A stretch of 64,000 nt of DNA, from NCBI RefSeq assembly GCF_001945395.1, contig NZ_MSXV01000052.1, positions 230,440 to 294,439 on the forward strand. The letters run 5' to 3'. Source of the stretch: Pseudomonas sp. PA15(2017) (GTDB taxonomy: Bacteria > Pseudomonadota > Gammaproteobacteria > Pseudomonadales > Pseudomonadaceae). Under the pieces are notes generated by a model. It saw only the letters and a program-made list of their open reading frames with translations, searched no databases and was not told where the DNA came from. Position 1 is the first letter of the stretch. Each line of letters starts with the position of its first letter. Below are positions 46,288-54,563 of this stretch, piece by piece. The translations under genes were made by a program, and so were the position numbers.

Positions 46288-47217
46288 ATGCAGTCCTTTC
46301 ACGAACAGCGGCTGATCTACCTCTACGAGGCGGTGAAATGCGGCACCATTCGCGCCGCAGCCGAGAAGATGGCCATTGCACCTTCGGCAGTCAGCCGGCA
46401 GATTGCGTTACTTGAGGAGGAATTGAGCGTTGCGCTGCTCGAGCGAAATCGAAGGGGAATCGTGCCCACGCCTGCGGGGCTTCTGCTGATCGACTACGCA
46501 CGGCAACAACAGGCCCACCGCGCCGATATGCTGTCGAAGATCGACCTCATGCGCGGCCTGCGTAGTGGGTCGGTATCGGTGGTCACCGGAGAAGGTTTCG
46601 TACAGGACCTGGTGCGCGGACCACTGAGGCGATTCCGTCAGCAGTATCCGGAAATCACGGTGTCGGTGGATATTACCGGCACCACCGAAATCCTGCGGCG
46701 CATCAGCGAAGACGATGCCGAATTGGGGCTCGTCTACAACGCCCCCGCGGACTCACGCATTGTCACCCGCGGCGCCTGCGTACAACCGATGTGTGCCGTC
46801 GTCGGCAACAGCCACGCGCTGCGCAACGCTCCCCATTTGCAATTCAAGGAGCTGACCCGCTGGCCAGTTGCACTGATGAATGGAAGCTACGGCATTCGTC
46901 AGCTACTGGGCCATGTGGAATATTCACGGAAAGTTCGCCTCGATGCAGTCCTGACCACCAATCAGATTTCCGTGCTCAAGGCCTTCGTCGCCACAGGCCA
47001 AGGCATCACCCTGCTGCCCCCCTTCTCGATATCCCACGAGCTTTCACTGGGGGAGCTGCATGCCATACCCATTCTCGACGACACCCTGAAAAGCGCCGAA
47101 GCTCACCTGATCACCCGGGCGGGTCGTCAGCTGTCTCCGGCTGCAAATCAGTTCGTTGCGTTCTGCTTGCGCGATATGACGGCGTTTCGCCCACCTGCAG
47201 CAGACGCGCCCCGGTGA
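46288..47217 (+). CDS. LysR-family transcriptional regulator of the DUF3100 operon
   Basis: A 309-aa regulator. The N-terminal winged helix (RLIYLYEAVKCGTIRAAAEKMAIAPSAVSRQIALLEEELSV, cited as YLYEAVKCGTIRAAAEKM and PSAVSRQIALLEEEL) spans residues ~7-62. The effector domain follows with GLRSGSVSVVTGEGF and LKAFVATGQGITLLPPF. The ATG at 46288 has AAGGA; a TTG five codons earlier is less likely. It is divergent from the four-gene catabolic operon, so it most likely activates that operon when its substrate or an intermediate is present. Confidence 0.9.
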   Translation: MQSFHEQRLIYLYEAVKCGTIRAAAEKMAIAPSAVSRQIALLEEELSVALLERNRRGIVPTPAGLLLIDYARQQQAHRADMLSKIDLMRGLRSGSVSVVTGEGFVQDLVRGPLRRFRQQYPEITVSVDITGTTEILRRISEDDAELGLVYNAPADSRIVTRGACVQPMCAVVGNSHALRNAPHLQFKELTRWPVALMNGSYGIRQLLGHVEYSRKVRLDAVLTTNQISVLKAFVATGQGITLLPPFSISHELSLGELHAIPILDDTLKSAEAHLITRAGRQLSPAANQFVAFCLRDMTAFRPPAADAPR

Positions 47218-47238
47218 AAGAGGCGCACGGGTATGCGC

Positions 47239-48066
47239 TCACGGCACAAAGGGTAATTCGCGCTTGTGCTGGGTCTTGTCGTAGGTCTGCACGATGGCCT
47301 GGTAGGCGGTGTCGCTGACCGGCTTGCCCTGCAGAAAGGCATCGATGTCGTCGTAGCTGACGCCGTGCACCTGCTCGTCCGGGATGCCGGGGCGCTCGTC
47401 TTCCAAATCGGCGGTCGGCACTTTCGAGAACACCGACGCCGGCGCGCCAAGGCGTTCGGCGATACGCCGTACCTGGCCCTTGACCAAACCGCTGAGCGGG
47501 GCGAGGTCGCAGGCGCCGTCACCGAACTTGGTGAAGAAGCCCATCACCGCTTCGGCGGCGTGGTCGGTGCCGATCACCAGGCCGTTGCGGGCGTTGGCCA
47601 CGGTGTACTGGGCCAGCATGCGCACGCGCGCCTTGGTGTTGCCAAGCACGAAGTCGCGGCGCGCCGAGGTCAGTTCACCCAGCTCGCCGATCTGCTTGGC
47701 CAGGCCGGAGACTGCCGGGGCGATGTCGATGGTCAGCACTTCGTCGGCGGCGATGAAGGCCAGCGCGGCCTGGGCGTCGGACTCGTCGTGCTGCACGTTG
47801 TGCGGTAGACGGATGGCGACGAAGCGGTAGCTCTGATCGCCCGTCTCGCTGCGCAGTTGCTCGACGGTCAACTGCGCCAGGCGGCCGGCCGCCGAGGAGT
47901 CCACGCCACCGCTGATACCGAGTACCAGCACCTTGGTGTGCGAGGCGCTCAGAGTTGCTTTGATGAAGGCGGTGCGCCTAGCGATCTCGGCGTCCACGTC
48001 GGCGTCCGAGGTGAACGGGGCGATGACGCCCAGGGCGTTGGCGATTTCAGCTTGTCGATTGCTCAT
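47239..48066 (-). CDS. nadE: NAD synthetase (ammonia-dependent)
   Basis: A 275-aa NAD synthetase of the short, ammonia-using type, which converts deamido-NAD, ATP and NH3 to NAD. The P-loop is VLGISGGVDSSAAGRLAQL. Other segments are RLPHNVQHDESDAQAAL, GNTKARVRMLAQYTVANA and TDHAAEAVMGFFTKFGDGACDLAPLSG, cited as TDHAAEAVMGFFTKFGDG, in the active site. The ATG overlaps the pncB stop (ATGA). It is the last gene of pncA-pncB-nadE and completes the salvage route from nicotinamide. Confidence 0.96.
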   Translation of the reverse strand: MSNRQAEIANALGVIAPFTSDADVDAEIARRTAFIKATLSASHTKVLVLGISGGVDSSAAGRLAQLTVEQLRSETGDQSYRFVAIRLPHNVQHDESDAQAALAFIAADEVLTIDIAPAVSGLAKQIGELGELTSARRDFVLGNTKARVRMLAQYTVANARNGLVIGTDHAAEAVMGFFTKFGDGACDLAPLSGLVKGQVRRIAERLGAPASVFSKVPTADLEDERPGIPDEQVHGVSYDDIDAFLQGKPVSDTAYQAIVQTYDKTQHKRELPFVP

Positions 48067-49283
48067 GAGGAAGCTCCCTGATTCGCGTCGATACGAAAAA
48101 CGTGTTTGAGGTAGGTGACGAAGTTCGGGTCGCGGCACTGGGTCTTGCCCGGCGTGTCGGAGATCTTCGCCACCGGCTGGCCATTGCAGTCGATCATCTT
48201 GATGACGATATTCATCGGCTCCACACCAGGCACGTCGCAGGTCAGGTTGGTGCCGATGCCAAAGCTCACATGAATGCGATCATGCAGCGCGCGGTACAGT
48301 TCGAGCGCCTTGGGCAGGGTCAGGCCATCGGAGAAGATCAGCGTCTTGGTCATCGGGTCGATGCCCAGCTTCTCGTAGTGGGCGATGGCCTTTTCAGCCC
48401 ACAGCAGTGGGTCGCCGGAGTCGTGGCGCAGGCCGTCGAACAGCTTGGCGAAGTACAGATCGAAGTCGCCGAGGAAGCTGTCCATGCCGATGGTGTCGGT
48501 CAGGGCAACGCCGAGCAGGCCACGGTACTCCTTGACCCAGCACTCCAGCGCCACCTTCTGGCTGTCAATCAGCCGCGGGCCGAGCTGCTGGTGGGCCATG
48601 AACCACTCGTGGGCCATGGTGCCCAGCGGCCGTAGCTCCAGCTCGCGGGCCAGGTGCACGTTGCTGGTGCCGACGAAGCGCCCCGGAAAATCGTGCTTGA
48701 GGATGTTCACCACTTCCTCCTGCACACGGTAGGAGAAGCGCCGGCGGGTGCCGAAATCGGCCACCTGGAAGCCTGCCAGTTCATCGGCAGTGGCTTCGCC
48801 CTTGAGCCAGTCGAGCTTGCGATACAGCTGCTCGCGTACCTGCTCGATCACCACTTCACGGTAGCGGTAGCGGTTGCGCACCTCGGAGATGATCGCCAGC
48901 AGCGGAATCTCGTAGAGGATCACGTGCAGCCATGGGCCACGCACGCGAATCGCCAGTTGGCCGGCGTCGTCGGTGCCGACATGCACGTAGCGCATGTTGA
49001 AGCGGAACAGGCTGAGAAAGCGGATGAAGTCGGCCTTGATGAACGGGATCTTCTCCAGGTAGGCCAGTTGATCCGGGGTGATCGAGGTATTGACCAGTTG
49101 TTCGATCTGGTAGCGGATCTCGGCCAGGTAGGGCGTCAGGTCCTCGTTGCTACGGCAGCGAAACTCCCATTCCACTTCGGCGTTGGGATAGTTGTGCAGC
49201 ACCGCCTGCATCATGGTCAGCTTGTAGAAATCGGTGTCCAGCAGGTTCTGGATGATGCTGGGGGCGAATACGCTCTCACTCAT
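48063..49283 (-). CDS. pncB: Nicotinate phosphoribosyltransferase
   Basis: A 406-aa enzyme that joins nicotinate to PRPP to give nicotinate mononucleotide. Family segments are LLDTDFYKLTMMQAVLHNYP, FGTRRRFSYRVQEEVV, FVGTSNVHLARELELRPLGTMAHEWFMAHQ, cited as GTSNVHLARELELRPLGTM, GLRHDSGDPLLW and SFGIGTNLTCD. The ATG at 49283 is preferred over the frame start at 49331. It overlaps pncA by 8 bases and nadE by 4, so the three genes are translationally coupled. Confidence 0.96.
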   Translation of the reverse strand: MSESVFAPSIIQNLLDTDFYKLTMMQAVLHNYPNAEVEWEFRCRSNEDLTPYLAEIRYQIEQLVNTSITPDQLAYLEKIPFIKADFIRFLSLFRFNMRYVHVGTDDAGQLAIRVRGPWLHVILYEIPLLAIISEVRNRYRYREVVIEQVREQLYRKLDWLKGEATADELAGFQVADFGTRRRFSYRVQEEVVNILKHDFPGRFVGTSNVHLARELELRPLGTMAHEWFMAHQQLGPRLIDSQKVALECWVKEYRGLLGVALTDTIGMDSFLGDFDLYFAKLFDGLRHDSGDPLLWAEKAIAHYEKLGIDPMTKTLIFSDGLTLPKALELYRALHDRIHVSFGIGTNLTCDVPGVEPMNIVIKMIDCNGQPVAKISDTPGKTQCRDPNFVTYLKHVFRIDANQGASS

Positions 49284-49929
49284 GGTCACTCTCCTCGAGG
49301 CGGGCCAACTCGCTGTCGAGCGCTCCGCCATCGGCGCAGATGATGATGCCCTGCGCGCGCATCTGATCGATGGCTTGCGTCGCGCCGGCTTCGGAAATGG
49401 CCCGGCACGCCGGAAGATACAACAACACCTCGAGGCCGGCGCTACGCAGTTGCAGCGCGGTGTTCTTCACGCAGAAGTCCAGGGCCAGCCCGCCGACCAC
49501 CACAGCCTGGGCACCGGCCACCTTCAGGTATTCGATGACACCCGTGCTGCGCTGGCCAGCCAGGTCGTGGAAGCAGGCGCCGTAGGGGTGCAGATCAGGT
49601 TCGACACCCTTCCACACGAAGAAGTCATAGTCGATTGGCGCCGGCAGCTCATCGAGCAGCTCGAAGCCAGGCGTGCCCGGCACGCAGTGCCTGACCCAGG
49701 TCAGATCGGCGTTGGCGTGGCTCAGGGGCTGCAGCATCTGGTCGTGGCTGTCGACCACCCACAGGGCGTTGGGTGCATGGGCGTCCTTGCTGCCCAGGCG
49801 CAGGGTGCCACGACGCGCCATGTCGTTGAGCGGCGCGGCGATTTCATGGCCGCCGGCCACCGGCAATTCATCGGGGCACAGGCTGGTGAAGCCTTTTTGC
49901 GCATCGACATCGAACGTGGCGATCTTCAC
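49276..49929 (-). CDS. pncA: Nicotinamidase
   Basis: A 217-aa cysteine hydrolase that deamidates nicotinamide to nicotinate. The catalytic triad is visible: Asp8 in ATFDVDAQKGF, Lys in FFVWKGVEPD and Cys in GLALDFCVKNTALQL. The metal motif is SKDAHAPNALW with the later VDSHDQM. The GTG at 49929 is supported by a strong AGGAGG six bases upstream; the open frame beyond it is a shadow. It is the first gene of the leftward operon and diverges from nadD2, with a 19-bp palindrome in between. Confidence 0.92.
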   Translation of the reverse strand: MKIATFDVDAQKGFTSLCPDELPVAGGHEIAAPLNDMARRGTLRLGSKDAHAPNALWVVDSHDQMLQPLSHANADLTWVRHCVPGTPGFELLDELPAPIDYDFFVWKGVEPDLHPYGACFHDLAGQRSTGVIEYLKVAGAQAVVVGGLALDFCVKNTALQLRSAGLEVLLYLPACRAISEAGATQAIDQMRAQGIIICADGGALDSELARLEESDHE

Positions 49930-49965
49930 GTGACACCTCCTGCTCATGGAGCCGCATCGCTGCGG

Positions 49966-49984
49966 GGTGGAAACATATTCCACC
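49966..49984. promoter_or_regulatory. Perfect 19-bp palindrome, candidate NrtR operator
   Basis: GGTGGAAACATATTCCACC has 7-base perfect arms around ACATA. It lies 37 bases upstream of pncA and 45 upstream of nadD2. For the rightward direction it overlaps the -35 position of a promoter with -10 TATTAT at 49990-49995. For the leftward direction a perfect TTGACA (complement of 49999-50004) lies above it and its -10 would fall inside the palindrome. One repressor bound here would shut both operons. Confidence 0.7.
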
Positions 49985-50028
49985 AGGTGTATTATGTATG
50001 TCAACTCCCATCTGCAAGGAGATTCACC

Positions 50029-50610
50029 ATGCAGCCCTCGCCTCTGCAGTGCTTCGCGGCAGGCCACGATGAACCAGCGCCGCAACGCTTCGCGTTGGCC
50101 GTCTACGGCGGCGCCTTCGACCCGCCCCACACGGGCCATGCCAGCGTGATCCGCCGGGTACTGGAAACCAGCGAGCAGGTACTGGTGGTGCCCAGCTATC
50201 GCCATGCCGACGCCAAGCGCATGGCCGACTTCGACCTGCGTTGCGTCTGGGTCGCGCGCATGGCCGCGCGCTTCGGTGATCGGGTACGCTGCTGCAGCCT
50301 GGAGCGCGAACTCGGCGCCACTGGCCAGGTGATCTACAGCTACGACTTGCTCAGCCGGCTGGCAGAACGACACGCGCTGCCGACCGAGCGCCTGGCGCTG
50401 GTGATCGGTGAAGACAACCTCGCCCGGCTGCAGACATTCCACCGCACCGTCGAGCTGCGCCAGAGGTTCGGACTGGTGGTAGCGGACGAGGAGATGTCCG
50501 TGCACAGCAGCGCGATTCGCGCGATGATCGCCGCCGGGCAAGCGATCCCAGAGGCCTGGCAGTTGCCAGAGATTGAGACTGATATGGCGATTTACAGGAG
50601 CGTGATGTGA
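50029..50610 (+). CDS. nadD2: Nicotinate/nicotinamide-nucleotide adenylyltransferase (NadD2 type)
   Basis: A 193-aa nucleotidyltransferase. The ATP site has YGGAFDPPHTGHASVIRRV, with the HxGH motif at residues 34-37, and the distal motif MSVHSSAIRAMIAAG corresponds to ISSTxIR. It adenylates (nicotinate) mononucleotide to the dinucleotide, linking PncB to NadE. This is a second enzyme besides the housekeeping nadD and fits the PA4917-like gene beside nrtR. AAGGAG precedes the ATG. It overlaps nrtR by 4 bases. Confidence 0.87.
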   Translation: MQPSPLQCFAAGHDEPAPQRFALAVYGGAFDPPHTGHASVIRRVLETSEQVLVVPSYRHADAKRMADFDLRCVWVARMAARFGDRVRCCSLERELGATGQVIYSYDLLSRLAERHALPTERLALVIGEDNLARLQTFHRTVELRQRFGLVVADEEMSVHSSAIRAMIAAGQAIPEAWQLPEIETDMAIYRSVM

Positions 50611-51317
50611 GTTCTGCGGAAGTGCTGGCTAGTGTCGACTTGATTGCCCTGCGCATGGATGCCGAGAGCCGCCAGTTACAGGTGCTGCTGCACCGCCGCG
50701 AGCGCGAGCCGTTCAAGAGCCAGTGGGCGCTGCCGGGGGTGATCGTCAACGGCAGCACTCGCGATATTAATCTCGAGGCGGCTGCCCACCGCGTGCTGCG
50801 CGACAAGGCCCAGGTGCTGCCGCGCCACCTCGAGCAGGTCGGCACCGAAGGCAGCGCCGAGCGTGACCCGCGCGGCTGGTCGATGAGCACCTATTACCTG
50901 GCTCTGCTGGCGCCAGACACCGAAACCGCTGACGACGGCCTGCGCTTCGTGCCACTCGACGAGGTGCTGGACGGGCGCCTCGCCCTGCCCTTCGATCACC
51001 ACCAACTGGTGCGCCTGAGCGTCGAGCGCCTGGCGGGCAAATCCGTCTACACCAGTTTGCCGTTGTACCTGGCGCCGTCACGCTTCACCGTGCTCGACGC
51101 CCTGAACGCCGCCCAGGCCTGCCTGGGCACGACGATCAACAACACGTCGTTGCGCAAGCGCCTCGAAAAGATGAAGGACGCTGGCTGGATTCGCGACACC
51201 GGCGAGAAGAACTTCCCGAAGATGGGCCGCCCCCAGCAGTTGTGGGAGCTGACCGAAGAGGCCGAGGGTGTGTTCGTATTCGACCGCAGCCTGTTGGCGG
51301 ATCGGGCCAGCAGCTGA
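50607..51317 (+). CDS. nrtR: NrtR-type transcriptional repressor of NAD metabolism
   Basis: A 236-aa regulator: an N-terminal Nudix-like domain (residues ~8-140, QWALPGVIVNGSTRDINLEAAAHR, cited as QWALPGVIVNGST and LEAAAHRVL) whose catalytic box is degenerate, and a C-terminal winged helix (SRFTVLDALNAAQACLG, LRKRLEKMKDAGWIRDTGE). NrtR senses ADP-ribose and represses NAD salvage genes. Its GTG overlaps the nadD2 stop (GTGA). It presumably acts at the palindrome at 49966-49984, controlling its own operon and pncA-pncB-nadE. Confidence 0.9.
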   Translation: MSSAEVLASVDLIALRMDAESRQLQVLLHRREREPFKSQWALPGVIVNGSTRDINLEAAAHRVLRDKAQVLPRHLEQVGTEGSAERDPRGWSMSTYYLALLAPDTETADDGLRFVPLDEVLDGRLALPFDHHQLVRLSVERLAGKSVYTSLPLYLAPSRFTVLDALNAAQACLGTTINNTSLRKRLEKMKDAGWIRDTGEKNFPKMGRPQQLWELTEEAEGVFVFDRSLLADRASS

Positions 51318-51326
51318 CCAGCTTTT

Positions 51327-51474
51327 GTGGGAGCGAGCGGGGATGCCTGGTTCATACCCGAATTGCGCACGTAGCCCATGGCCTGAAGGACCAAACCAGC
51401 ACCTGAATCGATCCTTGGCCAGGCAGGACACCTCGCTTATGCCCAAGATCTTCGCGGGCATGGCTCGCTCCCAC
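51327..51474. repeat. REPIN-like pair with an expanded loop, after nrtR
   Basis: GTGGGAGCGAGC (51327-51338) and GCTCGCTCCCAC (51463-51474) are perfect 12-bp inverted arms, the same REP wording as the copies at 13673, 17696 and 60251. Here about 124 bases lie between the arms instead of about 38-45, as if extra sequence had entered the loop. It begins 9 bases after the nrtR stop. The remaining 51475-51564 shows nothing notable. Confidence 0.7.
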
Positions 51475-51564
51475 ACGCACCATCAATCGGCTGTGCCGTA
51501 GCCGATCAACGATTCCTACTGCCGCGTTCCAATCGCCAGACGATTGAAGGCATTCATCAGCAAG

Positions 51565-51984
51565 TCATTCGCCTTGCCGCATGGGCATGCGGTCGATGGT
51601 CCGGAAGATCGCCTGCAGATCGGCATCGGCGCCCTGCTGGATCTTCTTGCCGCCATCCTTGCCGACTAGAATCACCTGGGGCCGGGCATTGCCGGCGTCC
51701 AGCGCCAGCAGCAGGCGTTTGGTGGCGATGGCATCCAGTGGCTGCTCGTTGCGCTGCCCCTGCTTGCCGATCAGGGTATAGAGCACCATGTCGCGCTCGA
51801 CGAACGCCTCGCGGTTGGCCGGCTCACGCAGCGCGGCCTGCACCCGCGCCAGCAATGGGTCATCAACGCCGGCGGCCAGCACGATCAGCGGCCGGGTTTT
51901 CCAGCGCTCGGCCTCAAGCGGATTCTCGCTGGCATGGGCCAGCAGCGGCAGAGCCGAGAGCAGCAGGGTCGCGAAACGCTTCAT
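51565..51984 (-). CDS. DUF4174 domain protein, exported
   Basis: A 139-aa protein with a signal peptide (MKRFATLLLSALPLLAHAS) followed by the DUF4174 pattern: a first strand PLIVLAAGVDDPLLARVQAAL, cited as PLIVLAAGVDDPLLARV, then VERDMVLYTLIG and PQVILVGKDGGKKIQQGADADL, which resembles a thioredoxin-like fold without the CxxC pair. Its role is unknown. It lies 51 bases after speA on the same strand and could be co-transcribed. The open frame extends 8 codons upstream, but the ATG at 51984 gives the clean leader. Confidence 0.75.
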   Translation of the reverse strand: MKRFATLLLSALPLLAHASENPLEAERWKTRPLIVLAAGVDDPLLARVQAALREPANREAFVERDMVLYTLIGKQGQRNEQPLDAIATKRLLLALDAGNARPQVILVGKDGGKKIQQGADADLQAIFRTIDRMPMRQGE

Positions 51985-52035
51985 GGCCGATCTCCCCGGC
52001 GGGATCACCCCCGCCGTTCAGCGATGCAGATGCCC

Positions 52036-53949
52036 TCAATACGACAGGTACGAAGAGCGCGTCAGCCCCAGGCGCAGGGCATCCAGGAACTGGGTACGCT
52101 CACGGGCGCTGATGCGCGCGCTGGCGACCTTGTCACGGTAGTGGGTCATCAGTTCCTCGGGCGACAGGTGCACGTAGCGCAGCATGTCCTCGATGGTGTC
52201 ATGGGTTTCGATACCGGCGTGGTAGATGCTGCCGTCGGCATTCTGGTAGATGTTCACCGAGTCGGTGTCACCGAACAGGTTGTGCATGTCGCCGAGGATC
52301 TCCTGGTAAGCACCGACCAGGAAGATGCCCAGCACGTAATCCTCACCATCACGCAGCTCGTGCACCGGCAGGCTGGTTTCGATGGACTGCTCGTCGACGT
52401 ACTGGTTGATCTTGCCGTCCGAGTCGCAGGTCAGGTCCTGCAGCACCGCGCGGCGCAGCGGCTCCTCGTCCAGACGGTTGAGCGGCAGGATCGGCAGGAT
52501 CTGGTCAATGGCCCAGGTATCCGGCAGGCTCTGGAACACCGAGAAGTTGCAGATGTACTTGTCGGCCAGCTTGTCGTTGAGTTCGTCGAGCACCTGGCGA
52601 TGGGAGCGCTGGCGGGCTTTGAGCTGGTTGTACAGGCGACGGCAGATCGAGAAGTAGCACTGCTCGGCCAGGGCCTTTTGCGGCAGGTCGAGCTTACCGG
52701 CGGAGTACTGCCCGGCCGCCTCGCTGACGTAGTGGGTGGCGCGCCAGTAGGTTTCGGCGACCATTTCCGGGTCGCTGTCGTCGAGCAGGTCGATCAGCAC
52801 CTGCAGCACTTCAGGCTGCTCGATGCTGCGGTCGATCTCCGGCACGTCGTCGTTGTGGCGCTCGACGTCGGTGACCTGTACCAGCAGCACGGCGTGGTGC
52901 GCGGTCATTGCCCGGCCGCTCTCGGAGAAGATGTGCGGGTGAGGGATTTCCTGGCGGTCGCAGAACTCCTTGAGCATGTCGACCACCGCGTCGGCGTAGT
53001 CTTCCATGTCGTAGTTGATCGAGCTGGCGTTGCGCGAATGGGTGCCGTCGTAGTCCACACCCAGGCCGCCGCCCACGTCGATATGGTCGACCGGCAGACC
53101 AAGGGCGCGCAGTTCGCCGTAATAGCGGATGGCTTCGCGAAAGCCCTTGCGGTAGTCGGCGATGTTGGCGATCTGCGAGCCCATATGGAAGTGCAGCAGG
53201 CGGATGCCCTGATCCAGGCCAGCCTTGCGGAAACGCTCGACCACCGACAGCAGTTGCGCGGCGGACAGGCCGAACTTGGACTTCTCGCCACCGGTGTCCG
53301 CCCACTTGCTCGATGCCAGGGACGACAGGCGCACGCGCAGGCCGATCTGCGGGGCTACCTTGAGCTCGGCGGCTTCGTCGATCACCAGGGCGACCTCCGA
53401 CTCCTTCTCGATGACGATGAACACGTTGTGGCCAAGCTTCTGCCCCATCAGCGCCAGGCGGATGAATTCACGGTCCTTGTAGCCGTTGCAGACGATGGTG
53501 CCGCCCTTCGGCGCAAGCGCCAGTACGGCCAGCAGCTCGGGCTTGGAACCGGCTTCCAGACCGATGGAAACGTTCTCGGTGGCAATGATGTTCTCCACCA
53601 CCGCTTCCTGCTGGTTGACCTTGATCGGGTACAGCGCGGTGTAGCGGTTGTTGTACTCCAGACGCGCGATACTGGCGTCGAAAGCGCCGGTCAGCTTGCG
53701 CACGCGGTCTTGCAGGATGTCCGGGAAACGCACCAGCAGCGGCAGCGACAGGCCGCTCTGGCGCAGCTCCTCGACCTGTTCATGGAGGTCGATAGGCGTG
53801 CTGCCCGGGCCGTTGGGACGCACTTCGACGCGGCCGGCGTCATTGATCGAGAAGTAACCGGCGCCCCAATGGCGGATACCGTAGACGCTGCGGCTGTCGC
53901 CTACGGTCCATTGGCTTCCATCGTCCTTGCGTGTGCGTCGTGCGGCCAT
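52036..53949 (-). CDS. speA: Biosynthetic arginine decarboxylase
   Basis: A 637-aa PLP enzyme that decarboxylates arginine to agmatine at the start of putrescine synthesis. The PLP lysine is K110 in RYTALYPIKVNQ. Family segments include GLEAGSKPELLAVLA, FHMGSQIANIADYRKGF and HIDVGGGLGVDYDGTHS, and the C-terminal GAYQEILGDMHNLFGDT. Full length for the SpeA class. It is a core gene in the syntenic block that continues to accC. The 133-base gap to the SUI1-like gene should hold its promoter. Confidence 0.97.
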   Translation of the reverse strand: MAARRTRKDDGSQWTVGDSRSVYGIRHWGAGYFSINDAGRVEVRPNGPGSTPIDLHEQVEELRQSGLSLPLLVRFPDILQDRVRKLTGAFDASIARLEYNNRYTALYPIKVNQQEAVVENIIATENVSIGLEAGSKPELLAVLALAPKGGTIVCNGYKDREFIRLALMGQKLGHNVFIVIEKESEVALVIDEAAELKVAPQIGLRVRLSSLASSKWADTGGEKSKFGLSAAQLLSVVERFRKAGLDQGIRLLHFHMGSQIANIADYRKGFREAIRYYGELRALGLPVDHIDVGGGLGVDYDGTHSRNASSINYDMEDYADAVVDMLKEFCDRQEIPHPHIFSESGRAMTAHHAVLLVQVTDVERHNDDVPEIDRSIEQPEVLQVLIDLLDDSDPEMVAETYWRATHYVSEAAGQYSAGKLDLPQKALAEQCYFSICRRLYNQLKARQRSHRQVLDELNDKLADKYICNFSVFQSLPDTWAIDQILPILPLNRLDEEPLRRAVLQDLTCDSDGKINQYVDEQSIETSLPVHELRDGEDYVLGIFLVGAYQEILGDMHNLFGDTDSVNIYQNADGSIYHAGIETHDTIEDMLRYVHLSPEELMTHYRDKVASARISARERTQFLDALRLGLTRSSYLSY

Positions 53950-54082
53950 CGAGGGTTCCCCTGTAGCAGATAGGCTGATGCTGTCGATAAGGTCGGGCGA
54001 GCATAGAGCCTGGAAATGACGATTGCTCGGCAGTGGATTGGCCGCGCAATGAGTAAGTTTAGATAGTCACGGGTGGCGACGT

Positions 54083-54454
54083 TCAGCCGCCGGATTTCTT
54101 GGCTTTGAAACCGCGTTTGATCAGCTCGGCGAGCAGCAGTTCGATATGGTCGCCCTGGATCTCGATAACAGCATCCTTCAGCGCGCCACCGCAACCACAG
54201 CGTCTCTTCAGCGCCGAAGCCAGCTCCTTGAGTGGCTCTTCGGCCAAGGGCACGCCCGTGATGGTCGTCACCGTCTTGCCGCCGCGGCCTTTGGTCTCGC
54301 GGCGCACCCGGGCAATTCCGTCGCCCTCGGGAATCGCCGTGCGCGAACAGGTGCAGGCGTCCACCGGCTGCGAGCAATCCGGGCAATGCCGGCCTGCGTC
54401 CGTGGAAAACACCAGGCCACCGAGGCCGGCGAATGAAGAGGCTTTCTTGGCCAC
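54083..54454 (-). CDS. yciH: SUI1/eIF1-like translation factor (YciH family)
   Basis: A 123-aa protein. The N-terminal part has two Cys pairs (CPDCSQPVDACTC) that could bind zinc. The C-terminal SUI1 domain contains RRETKGRGGKTVTTITGVPL, RRCGCGGALKD and IEIQGDHIELLLAEL. Bacterial members resemble eukaryotic eIF1 and have been reported to affect start-codon fidelity in vitro; their role in cells is unclear. It sits between speA and a Nudix gene on the same strand. Confidence 0.9.
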   Translation of the reverse strand: MAKKASSFAGLGGLVFSTDAGRHCPDCSQPVDACTCSRTAIPEGDGIARVRRETKGRGGKTVTTITGVPLAEEPLKELASALKRRCGCGGALKDAVIEIQGDHIELLLAELIKRGFKAKKSGG

Positions 54455-54563
54455 CGCGTTTTTTCCTCAGTGGATGGGAACGGCGCAGTGTAGCGATAAA
54501 GGCCGGCAATGCTAAGAAGCGAAATGCGCCAACCCCTGTTGGATTGGCGACTCCACCGGGCGA

